NCBI RefSeq assembly: GCF_002732165.1
Contig: NZ_MRZO01000008.1
Coordinates: 22,093 to 86,092, forward strand
DNA length: 64,000 nt
Source: Staphylococcus xylosus
GTDB taxonomy: Bacteria; Bacillota; Bacilli; Staphylococcales; Staphylococcaceae
Direction: 5' to 3'
Position numbers and translations under genes: made by a program. A model generated the notes under the pieces. The model did not search any database. It worked only from the letters and a program-made list of their open reading frames with translations, and was not told the origin of the DNA. The first letter of the stretch is position 1. Each line of letters opens with the position of its first letter. This document shows, in pieces, positions 56,939 through 64,000 of this stretch.

Positions 56939-56996
56939 AAAAGTTTTATATAGGGAGGCGAGAGACAATTAGGCTATGGAACTAAATGATAAAAGA

Positions 56997-58217
56997 TTAT
57001 GACATAAAAGTATTAATAGCATCTATCAAACTATAAATGCCTAAAAAGCTTACGACTAAAACTACGATGCCCCCAATAATATTAAGCCAAATGGTATTTG
57101 CAAAGTGACCCATTAAGTTTTTCTTATTAATAATAATAAAAATTAAAATAGCAACAATAGGTAAGATAATACCATTTAAGGCTTGAGCAATGAGTAATAC
57201 TTGAAGAGGTTCAAAGCCTAAGGCTGAAGTGATAATACCTATAATTATGATAATGGTAAATACTGCTTTGTACTTTTTACTTTTCATACCACCTTGCCAG
57301 CCAAGTAGGCTACTGATAGTAGCAGCAGCGCCTGTGGGTGAAGCGATAGCTGATGATAGACCTGCAGCAAATAAACCTACACTGATTGCGATTGGAGCCG
57401 CATCACCTAACACGGGTTCCAGTGGCCCTGCGAGTTGGATCACACTTGTGATCTCTTTACCTTGGATTAAAGTGGCAGCAGAGATTAATATCGCTGCGGA
57501 AATAACACCACCAACTGAGATGGAAATAATTGTATCCCAACGGGCAAATTTTAGTTCTTTTATGTGACCAAATCTTTCATGGACTGCAGTAGAATGAATG
57601 AAGAAATTGTAGGGTACAACCGTTGTACCAATAAGTGCAATGACAGTTAGGATTGAACCATTTGGTATTGTAGGAACAAAAACCCCTTTTAAGATACCTA
57701 TAACATCTGGCTTAATAACAATCATAGTAGTAATGAATATAATGCCCATAATAACCATGAGTAAAATCATTATTTTTTCTAAAAAACGATAGTTACCAAA
57801 TAAGCCGATTAGTAATATAATGATCCCAATTACGGGCGCTACCCAATGTTCAGGTAAATTCAGTAAATATGAAGCTCCGAGTGAGGTGCCAATCAAGTCA
57901 CCACTGATATATGCTGCACAACCAATGGTGACAGCAATTAAAGTGAACCAAACTATAATCAGCTTACCAATTTTATGTTTAAATAAGTCTTGGATGGCCT
58001 CACCCAAACCTTCACGGGTGACAAGAGATAAACGAATAATCATCTCTTGCAGTACGATTGTGGCGATGATGGAAAATACTACCGCCCAAAGTAAACTATA
58101 TCCAAATCCTGCGCCACTTTGAGTCATGGTCGTCACAGTACCTGGACCAATAAAAGAGGCAGTAATAATCATTCCTGGACCAAGCGAACGTAAAACTTTC
58201 TTAGCACCTTTTAGCAA
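56997..58217 (-). CDS. Nramp-superfamily transporter with non-canonical metal motifs
   Basis: A 406-residue membrane protein with about 11 TM segments and the overall Nramp/SLC11 pattern (ASFIGPGTVTTMTQSGAGFGY, then GTTVVPYNFFIHSTAV). In Mn/Fe transporters TM1 has Asp-Pro-Gly-Asn; here residues 24-27 are Gly-Pro-Gly-Thr. In TM6 the usual Met-Pro-His is Val201-Pro-Tyr203. Both metal ligands Asp and Asn, and the Met, are thus missing, so Mn2+/Fe2+ transport is doubtful. It starts 17 nt after the ureohydrolase gene, in one operon. It could carry another ion or an organic cation. Confidence 0.82.
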   Translation of the reverse strand: MLKGAKKVLRSLGPGMIITASFIGPGTVTTMTQSGAGFGYSLLWAVVFSIIATIVLQEMIIRLSLVTREGLGEAIQDLFKHKIGKLIIVWFTLIAVTIGCAAYISGDLIGTSLGASYLLNLPEHWVAPVIGIIILLIGLFGNYRFLEKIMILLMVIMGIIFITTMIVIKPDVIGILKGVFVPTIPNGSILTVIALIGTTVVPYNFFIHSTAVHERFGHIKELKFARWDTIISISVGGVISAAILISAATLIQGKEITSVIQLAGPLEPVLGDAAPIAISVGLFAAGLSSAIASPTGAAATISSLLGWQGGMKSKKYKAVFTIIIIIGIITSALGFEPLQVLLIAQALNGIILPIVAILIFIIINKKNLMGHFANTIWLNIIGGIVVLVVSFLGIYSLIDAINTFMS

Positions 58218-58234
58218 TTAAACCACTCCTCAAA

Positions 58235-59179
58235 TTATTTTGATTGATTTAAATAAGCGACGTGGCCAGCAAGCACATATAGTACTGCTGTAGAGACAAA
58301 GTGAGCTGAGTTTTGGTTGGCATCCATCATTGGATATACTTCTACATAATCCATGCCACAAAGACCTAATTTACCAAATTCATGAATCATTGTTAATAAT
58401 TCATAAGAGGTGATGCCGTTACCATCTACTGGTCCTCCTGGATTAAATGCAAAGTCTAATACATCACTGCAAATTGTTAAATACACAACATCAACATCTT
58501 GACTCGCTTGTTCATAAATATCGTGTGCATATTTTTTTAAATCCTGAGCTTCACGAATATCATTAATTGTTAAAGTAACAGCCCCAGCTTGTTGAGCATA
58601 ACGACCTGTAGCAGGTTGGTTTCGAGGTCCGTGAATACCTGTGTGAATAATACTTTCATTTCGTATGCCATCGGTATTGTAAAGATGCATAAAAGGTGTA
58701 TTACGTGCATAAGGTTCACCTTCATAGTCCGGCATATTATCATAGTGGGCGTCTAAATGTATGATGCCTACTTTTTTACCAGTTTCTGTTAAAGATTTAA
58801 GGATAGGATATGTAACACCGTGTTCACCGCCAAACCCTACTAAGAATTTTCCGCTTTCCCAAAGAGGTTTAGTGAAATTAGCAATATTATCATAGCTTTG
58901 TTTATTGTCGTGTGCTACAAATGGAACATCGCCGACATCTCCAATAGTTAAGTGTTCACTGATATCAATATGATTTAACTCGGGTAAATATTGACTGTAA
59001 CGTGCCGAACAAACACGTATTTGTTTTGGGCCTAATTCAACACCAGTATAATCACCCCAAGTACTTTCACCTTCAAACGGCGCACCATAAACGATGACAT
59101 CTGTGTCTAAAGTGTTTTTTTGAGTTAGGTTCTTACTATTTAAAAAACATGGAACATTACCGTAGATATTATTTTTCAT
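58235..59179 (-). CDS. ureohydrolase family protein (agmatinase/formiminoglutamase-like)
   Basis: From ATG at 59179 the product is 314 residues; an in-frame ATG at 59191 directly follows AAAGGGG and is unlikely. It contains YGAPFEGE, GFGGEHGVTYP (His120), HLDAHYD (Asp143, His145, Asp147) and YLTICSDVLDFAFNPGG. In arginase and agmatinase the last motif is SxDxDxxDP; here the first Asp is Cys237 and Asp239 and Asp242 remain, as in HutG-type formiminoglutamases. The rest looks agmatinase-like. The substrate is a guanidino or formimino compound, unknown. First gene of a pair with the Nramp-like transporter. Confidence 0.83.
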   Translation of the reverse strand: MKNNIYGNVPCFLNSKNLTQKNTLDTDVIVYGAPFEGESTWGDYTGVELGPKQIRVCSARYSQYLPELNHIDISEHLTIGDVGDVPFVAHDNKQSYDNIANFTKPLWESGKFLVGFGGEHGVTYPILKSLTETGKKVGIIHLDAHYDNMPDYEGEPYARNTPFMHLYNTDGIRNESIIHTGIHGPRNQPATGRYAQQAGAVTLTINDIREAQDLKKYAHDIYEQASQDVDVVYLTICSDVLDFAFNPGGPVDGNGITSYELLTMIHEFGKLGLCGMDYVEVYPMMDANQNSAHFVSTAVLYVLAGHVAYLNQSK

Positions 59180-59378
59180 AATGTATATCATCCCCTTTAT
59201 TGTAAATAAGTATATAGATTATTATTTTGTATTTCAAATAAATCTGAAAATTCGAATTTTTAGAAGGTGGAAGTATTAGCTATATGATATACACTGTTAT
59301 AATAATGATTTTTAAGATAGAAAGCTAATTTCAAGAGATTAAGTAGTGCATATTTAGTGGTAGGTTAGTGATAAAATA

Positions 59379-59416
59379 AAACATCCACTAGCGTCATTTA
59401 ACGCTAGTGGATGTTA
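59379..59416 (-). terminator. terminator of the glutamate dehydrogenase gene
   Basis: ACATCCACTAGCGT (59381-59394) and ACGCTAGTGGATGT (59401-59414) form a perfect 14-bp stem with a 6-nt loop. On the minus strand it is followed by TTTTATTTTAT. Confidence 0.9.
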
Positions 59417-59468
59417 TAAGCAATCTCTATTTAAATGATTTATAAACTTGCGTGATACGTATTAAGCA

Positions 59469-60713
59469 TTAAGCCCAACCGCGGAAACGTGATGCTTCAG
59501 CAGTACGCTTGATTCCTAAGACATAAGCAGCTAAACGCATATCCATTTTTCTATCTTCTGCTAAGTCATATATTGTATTAAACGCTTCTACCATTTTTTC
59601 ACGTAGCTTCATATTAACTTCAGCTTCAGGCCAATAGTAACCTTGATTATTTTGTACCCATTCAAAGTAAGAGACGGTTACGCCACCAGCACTAGCTAAG
59701 ACATCAGGAATAATCAAGACGTCACGCTCAGTTAAAATACGTGTCGCTTCTGGAGTTGTCGGTCCATTAGCTGCTTCAGCTATAATTTTTGCTTTGATTT
59801 GATGCGCATTATCCTCAGTGATTTGATTAGATAGTGCGGCAGGTACTAAGATATCACAATCAACCTCAAATAATTGTTCTTTAGGTATAGCATCATCAAA
59901 TAAATTTGTGACTCTACCATGCTGCTCTTTAAGTTCAACTAAATGATCAACATCTAAACCATTCGGATCATGTAACGCTTTAAAACTTTCAGATATGGCT
60001 ACAATTTTAGCGCCCATATCATGTAGGATTTTTGCGATAAAGCTTCCAGCATTACCAAAGCCTTGAATCGCAACACGAGACCCTTTAATATCAATATTTC
60101 TACGCTTTGTTGCTTCTTCAATTGTGATGACTGCACCTAGCGCAGTGGCACGGTTACGTCCTTGTGAACCGCCTAAAGAAAGAGGTTTGCCCGTAATAAA
60201 TGCAAAAGCATTGGAACGGTTAATCTTACTATATTCATCCATCATCCAAGACATAATTTGTGGATTAGTATAAACATCCGGTGCCGGAATATCACTCTCA
60301 GGACCAACAAATTGTGAAATGGCTTTAACATAACCACGAGATAAACGTTCTAACTCTTGATTGCTCATTTGTCTAGGATCACAAATGATGCCGCCTTTAC
60401 CACCACCAAATGGTAGGTTGGTGATGCCGCATTTTAAAGTCATCCACATAGATAACGCTTTAACTTCCTCTTTATTTACATCGGGATGGAAACGGATGCC
60501 ACCTTTAGTAGGACCGACAGCATGATTGTGCTGTGCACGATAACCAGTAAATGTTTTAACCGTACCGTCATCCATACGGATAGGGATACGTACTTCTAAA
60601 AATCTTAAAGGTTCTTTGATAAGTTCATACATGCCATCGTCAAAACCTAATTTATGTAAAGCTTCTTTCGTAATTTCTTGTGTTGAAGTTACTAAATCAT
60701 TATGTTCTGTCAT
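59469..60713 (-). CDS. gudB: NAD-type glutamate dehydrogenase
   Basis: A 414-residue Glu/Leu/Phe dehydrogenase family protein. It has [10 protein letters not shown], the catalytic region [21 protein letters not shown] with the active-site lysine, [15 protein letters not shown], and the nucleotide-binding loop [14 protein letters not shown]. The length and sequence match RocG/GudB-type catabolic enzymes, which deaminate glutamate to 2-oxoglutarate. It lies beside a nitrogen-releasing ureohydrolase, but a terminator separates them. Confidence 0.93.
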   Translation of the reverse strand: MTEHNDLVTSTQEITKEALHKLGFDDGMYELIKEPLRFLEVRIPIRMDDGTVKTFTGYRAQHNHAVGPTKGGIRFHPDVNKEEVKALSMWMTLKCGITNLPFGGGKGGIICDPRQMSNQELERLSRGYVKAISQFVGPESDIPAPDVYTNPQIMSWMMDEYSKINRSNAFAFITGKPLSLGGSQGRNRATALGAVITIEEATKRRNIDIKGSRVAIQGFGNAGSFIAKILHDMGAKIVAISESFKALHDPNGLDVDHLVELKEQHGRVTNLFDDAIPKEQLFEVDCDILVPAALSNQITEDNAHQIKAKIIAEAANGPTTPEATRILTERDVLIIPDVLASAGGVTVSYFEWVQNNQGYYWPEAEVNMKLREKMVEAFNTIYDLAEDRKMDMRLAAYVLGIKRTAEASRFRGWA

Positions 60714-60843
60714 TACATATCTCCTTTATCTGTTACTTATATTTCATGTTAAGGCTGTGAAGAATGAAAATCAATACTAAAAACTGAATTTTTATAAAAG
60801 TTAGAAAATTCAGTTAAAAAAGATAGCGCTTACTTTTTTATCT

Positions 60844-60877
60844 AATTTACTGCTATATGCACAAATAGCGGTAAATT
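60844..60877. promoter_or_regulatory. inverted repeat between divergent gudB and mmuP
   Basis: AATTTACTGCTAT (60844-60856) and ATAGCGGTAAATT (60865-60877) pair over 13 bp with one G.T, separated by 8 nt. It lies in the 275-nt region between divergent genes, so it may be an operator. Another dyad, ACTGAATTTT/AAAATTCAGT, is at about 60783-60815. No SAM riboswitch or T-box features were seen in the mmuP leader. Confidence 0.45.
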
Positions 60878-60988
60878 TTGAGTAGTATATTTTGTAACTT
60901 TATATTGACTAAATTTTCAGAAATCAATAGAATGAATAATAATATAAAAAATTATATATTTAGCACTTAAAGATTAGGAGCACATAAA

Positions 60989-62317
60989 ATGGAACAAACG
61001 ACATTCAAACGTGCTATGAAACAACGTCACCTTATGTTATTAAGTTTTGGCGGTGTCATTGGTACAGGTTTATTTTTAAGTTCTGGATATACACTACAGC
61101 AAGCAGGTCCACTGGGAACTGTATTGTCTTACTTAGTAGGTTCAATTCTCGTATACTTAGTCATGCTTTGTTTAGGGCAATTAGCTATTAAACATCCTGT
61201 AACAGGGGGCTTTCATACATATGCCAGTAAATATATTCACCCTTCTGTGGGGTACATTGTTGCATGGTTTTATTGGTTAACGTGGACGGTAGCATTAGGA
61301 TCTGAATTTACTGCAGTAGGTATTTTGATGCAAAGGTGGTTTCCTGAAATACCAGAATACATATTTGCTGCTAGTGCGATTATATTGGTATTGATCTTTA
61401 ATATCATATCGACAAGGTTTTATGCAGAAGTTGAATTTTATTTTTCGATGGTAAAAGTGATTACGATTATTGTATTTATTATTTTAGGTATTTGCGTCAT
61501 CTTAGGTATAATCCATTACAATGGATATGAAGGCATAAATACAATTACACAGAGATACACTAATCCGACTTTTCCTAATGGTATAGGGGCAGTATTTTTA
61601 ACAATGTTGGCTGTGAATTATGCTTTTAGTGGAACGGAGTTAATAGGAATTGCAGCTGGTGAAACTGAAAATCCTAAACAAGTTATTCCTAAGGCGATAC
61701 GCGCAACTTTATGGAGACTTATTATCTTTTTTATCGGAACGATGGTTATTATCTCGATATTAATTCCTAGTTATCAAGGGAAATCACTAGAAAGTCCTTT
61801 CGTGGTGATTTTTCAAAAAATGGGAATCCCATATGCTGGAGACATTATGAATTTAGTGATTATTACTGCTTTATTATCTGCAGCCAATTCAGGGTTATAT
61901 GCTGCAAGCAGGATGATATGGAGTTTATCAAACGAAGGTGTGTTTCCTAAATGGTTTGGACATTTAAATAAATATCGTATGCCTGTAAATGCAACGTTAT
62001 TTAGTATGATAGGTGGTTTGTTAGCTTTATTTTCAAGTATTTATGCAGCGGATTCGCTATATGTAGTACTTGTTTCTATTGCTGGATTAGCCGTAGTAAT
62101 TGTTTGGATGAGTATATGTGTTTCTTACTTTAATGCTAAAAGAGTCGATCATAGTTTGAAAATACATCAATCGGTACCTATTATTGGATTTATTTTGTGC
62201 TTAGTATCGTGTATCGGTATGGTTTTTGACTCTAATCAAGCACCAGCGCTTTATTTCGGTGTGCCTTTTGCAGCGATAGCATTATTATACTATTTTATTA
62301 AGTATCACAAGAAATGA
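60989..62317 (+). CDS. mmuP: amino-acid permease, S-methylmethionine type
   Basis: The 442-residue APC-family permease has 12 TM segments. It has the start QRHLMLLSFGGVIGTGLFLSSG and AVNYAFSGTELIGIAAGETENPKQVIPKAIR, which follow E. coli MmuP. It starts 9 nt before the paired methyltransferase gene is entered, and that pairing makes S-methylmethionine the probable substrate. TTAGGAG precedes ATG 60989. Confidence 0.88.
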   Translation: MEQTTFKRAMKQRHLMLLSFGGVIGTGLFLSSGYTLQQAGPLGTVLSYLVGSILVYLVMLCLGQLAIKHPVTGGFHTYASKYIHPSVGYIVAWFYWLTWTVALGSEFTAVGILMQRWFPEIPEYIFAASAIILVLIFNIISTRFYAEVEFYFSMVKVITIIVFIILGICVILGIIHYNGYEGINTITQRYTNPTFPNGIGAVFLTMLAVNYAFSGTELIGIAAGETENPKQVIPKAIRATLWRLIIFFIGTMVIISILIPSYQGKSLESPFVVIFQKMGIPYAGDIMNLVIITALLSAANSGLYAASRMIWSLSNEGVFPKWFGHLNKYRMPVNATLFSMIGGLLALFSSIYAADSLYVVLVSIAGLAVVIVWMSICVSYFNAKRVDHSLKIHQSVPIIGFILCLVSCIGMVFDSNQAPALYFGVPFAAIALLYYFIKYHKK

Positions 62318-62326
62318 GGCAAATAA

Positions 62327-63235
62327 ATGAGGTTACTAGAAAAGTTAGAAAGTCAATCACCACTAGTGTTAGATGGTGGATTAGCAACAACATTGGAACA
62401 AGCTGGATGTAATTTAAATTCATCATTATGGTCGAGTGAAGTATTAAAAAATAATCCAGTTAAAATAAAAGAAGCGCATCAATCATTTACAGATGCAGGC
62501 GCAGATATATTACTTACGAGTACATATCAAGCAAGTTATCAAACTTTTTCAGATATTGGACTAAAAAATGTTGAAATAGAACAATTATTTACTACGGCAG
62601 TTGATCAAATCATGGATTCGAGCATTGCTACGCAAGTAATCGTTGGTAGTTTAGGACCTTATGGTGCATATTTAAGTGATGGTTCTGAGTACACAGGTGA
62701 TTATCAATTAAGCAACGAGGACTATTTTGAATTTCATCGTGCCCGTATAGATGCATTGATTACAAGAGGGATACATGATTTTGTTTTTGAAACGGTGCCT
62801 AACTTTGATGAGGTTAAAGCTATTATTGAGTATATTGTGCCACATTATAAAGACCAGACATTTTGGTTATCTGTAACGGTAGATGATTCAGGTGATTTAT
62901 CTGATGGTACTAAATTTGAATACTTATGTGAGTTTATCAAAAATTATAAAAAAGAAATTCCGGTTTTTGGTATTAATTGTTCATCTGTAGAGGGTATAAA
63001 TCAAGCTATAGTTAAAGGACTTGCTGATTTGCCACAGACAATTGCACTTTATCCTAATGGTGGCGCAAAATACAATGCGGAAACAAAACAGTGGGAGAGT
63101 ATGGGGGATAGCCACTTAATTATTGAACAAATACCAGATTGGTTAAAGCATAATGTTAAAATAATTGGTGGTTGCTGTCAAACGACACCAGAAGACATTG
63201 AAAATATTCACGATAAATTAAATTTATCAGTTTAA
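62327..63235 (+). CDS. mmuM: homocysteine S-methyltransferase
   Basis: The 302-residue MmuM-type enzyme has LVLDGGLATTLEQAG at the N-terminus, ADILLTSTYQAS, the first zinc cysteine in FGINCSSVEGI, and GGCCQTTPEDI near the C-terminus with the paired zinc cysteines. It uses S-methylmethionine to methylate homocysteine, giving two methionines. It forms an operon with mmuP and ends at a strong terminator. Confidence 0.93.
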   Translation: MRLLEKLESQSPLVLDGGLATTLEQAGCNLNSSLWSSEVLKNNPVKIKEAHQSFTDAGADILLTSTYQASYQTFSDIGLKNVEIEQLFTTAVDQIMDSSIATQVIVGSLGPYGAYLSDGSEYTGDYQLSNEDYFEFHRARIDALITRGIHDFVFETVPNFDEVKAIIEYIVPHYKDQTFWLSVTVDDSGDLSDGTKFEYLCEFIKNYKKEIPVFGINCSSVEGINQAIVKGLADLPQTIALYPNGGAKYNAETKQWESMGDSHLIIEQIPDWLKHNVKIIGGCCQTTPEDIENIHDKLNLSV

Positions 63236-63252
63236 TTATAATATTTATGAAA

Positions 63253-63303
63253 AAATACGCTTCAAGAAAATAACTTTTTAGGTTATTTCTTGAAGCGTAT
63301 TTT
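63253..63303 (+). terminator. terminator after mmuM
   Basis: AATACGCTTCAAGAAAATAAC and GTTATTTCTTGAAGCGTATT form a stem of about 20 bp with one bulged A, followed by TTAATA. Confidence 0.88.
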
Positions 63304-63465
63304 AATACGAAGCGGTAACTAAGGTGCTAACAAAACTATTTAAGTTGATTCAGCTATTAATTTTAGATATAACTCATAAAAATTGTAAAGTTCAATACAT
63401 TTAGGTTTTAAAATGCACTTAATGGCAGTAAATAAGTCATTCTAGTTTTTGTTTATAGAGAAGTT

Positions 63466-64000
63466 TTATTTTTCTTCTTGTTTCTTTTTTCTAAAAAAGA
63501 GTAGTGTAGATCCTAATAATAGTAAGAAGCTACTCCACATAGTTGTACTGCGTTCTTTTTCACCAGTATTAGGTAATTGTTTCTTTTCATTTGTATGCTG
63601 TGAAGTATTTGTTTTTGCAAGTGAATTTACTGCTTCTGTATCTGTTGCGATTTGACTAGATTTTACCGCCGTACTAGCATTGATAGCTTTTATATTTAAG
63701 TTTGTATCTTCTTGTGATTCAAGTTTAACCACATTATTGCGATTATTAGATGAAAATTGAATTTCATTATCCTTAGATGATGGGTCTATATTTGGTTCAG
63801 TATCCGAAGTTGGCTCAGGATCCGGAGTTGGTTCTGGTTCCGGTGTTGGCTCAGGATCCGGAGTTGGCTCAGGATCAGGTATTGGTTCAGGGTCCGGCAT
63901 TGGTTCAGGTTCCGGAGTTGGTTCAGGGTCCGGAGTTGGCTCAGGATCAGGTGTTGGTTCAGGATCCGGCGTTGGTTCAGGATCCGGCGTTGGCTCAGGG
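63466..64000 (-). CDS. LPXTG cell-wall-anchored surface protein, C-terminal part
   Basis: The frame is open from the window edge (64000) down to TAA at 63466-63468, so only the C-terminal ~177 residues are visible. They comprise a repeat region of DPEPTP-type hexapeptides (18-bp DNA repeats, about 63790-64000), a Ser/Asn/Thr-rich spacer, the sortase motif LPNTG, a hydrophobic segment ([14 protein letters not shown]) and the basic tail RKKKQEEK. The repeats act as a wall-spanning stalk; the ligand-binding part lies outside the window. S. aureus carries sdrCDE at about this map position, so it may be an Sdr-locus equivalent with Pro-rich in place of Ser-Asp repeats. Confidence 0.92.
   Translation of the reverse strand, partial: PEPTPDPEPTPDPEPTPDPEPTPDPEPTPEPEPMPDPEPIPDPEPTPDPEPTPEPEPTPDPEPTSDTEPNIDPSSKDNEIQFSSNNRNNVVKLESQEDTNLNIKAINASTAVKSSQIATDTEAVNSLAKTNTSQHTNEKKQLPNTGEKERSTTMWSSFLLLLGSTLLFFRKKKQEEK

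Noticed and set aside
59180..59380. Guanidine riboswitch upstream of the ureohydrolase
   Set aside because: No paired hairpins with ACGR loops and no guanidine-I-like conserved core were seen; the sequence is plain AT-rich.
60714..60988. SAM riboswitch or T-box in the mmuP leader
   Set aside because: No T-box sequence and no S-box core with terminator were recognised; only simple dyads are present.

Overview
The window is a low-GC Staphylococcus chromosome segment. The order rplJ-rplL-methyltransferase-rpoB-rpoC-L7Ae-rpsL-rpsG-fusA-tuf-M20 amidohydrolase-kbl is the staphylococcal arrangement, and the RpoB rifampicin region matches S. aureus in sequence and numbering as I remember it. The accessory content (glucuronate operon, pentitol cluster, S-methylmethionine genes, a beta-lactamase lacking blaR1/blaI) points to a coagulase-negative species, perhaps of the S. 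saprophyticus/xylosus group. The species is an inference.

Layout. 1-14425: translation and transcription core (rplJ 5'-truncated by the window, rplL, 16S-type methyltransferase, rpoBC, str operon). 14430-20580: hairpin-rich repeats, M20 amidohydrolase, kbl, and a P-loop kinase gene lying between copies of a 50-bp hairpin repeat, then a small membrane protein and two GNATs. 20879-24179: a glycosyltransferase/CDP-glycerol transferase fusion coupled to an XcbB/CpsF-like protein (envelope polymer). 24256-29475: a cre-preceded ketone-body operon (CoA-transferase A/B and 3-hydroxybutyrate dehydrogenase), an ornithine-cyclodeaminase-like enzyme and a PBP4-like carboxypeptidase. 29855-37695: SGNH/SASA esterase, YdhR, aldo/keto reductase, gluconate permease, an IsaB-family secreted protein beside its own dead paralogue, a 131-bp repeat array, and a class A beta-lactamase next to a LysR regulator.

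38515-47306 is a complete glucuronate pathway. A LacI-type regulator is divergent from kdgA-kdgK-dctP-dctQ-dctM-uxaC-uxuA-uxuB, with a perfect 18-bp palindromic operator in the promoter. The TRAP transporter would import the uronate; UxaC, UxuB, UxuA, KdgK and KdgA take it to pyruvate and glyceraldehyde-3-phosphate. The galacturonate branch (UxaA/UxaB) is absent. 47673-49467 holds an ABC exporter preceded by a perfect 7-1-7 Fur box. 49577-54566 is a pentitol (ribitol/arabitol-type) cluster: DeoR regulator, RbtT/DalT-type permease, TarJ-like dehydrogenase and a divergent AraB-family kinase, with cre-like sites in the divergent promoter region.

54691-64000: an AHSA1-type protein; an orphan NRPS-type condensation-domain protein with an intact HHxxxDxxG motif and no NRPS around it; an unusual pair of ureohydrolase and Nramp-like transporter, both departing from the canonical metal-ligand motifs; glutamate dehydrogenase; mmuP-mmuM; and the C-terminal end of an LPXTG surface protein with a Pro/Glu/Asp repeat wall-spanning region at about the position where S. 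aureus carries its sdr genes.

The strongest candidates for undescribed biology are the ureohydrolase/Nramp-like pair, the stand-alone condensation protein, and the family of dispersed TGAGN-N4-NCTCA hairpin repeats found at four places. No rRNA, tRNA, CRISPR array or insertion sequence was recognised.
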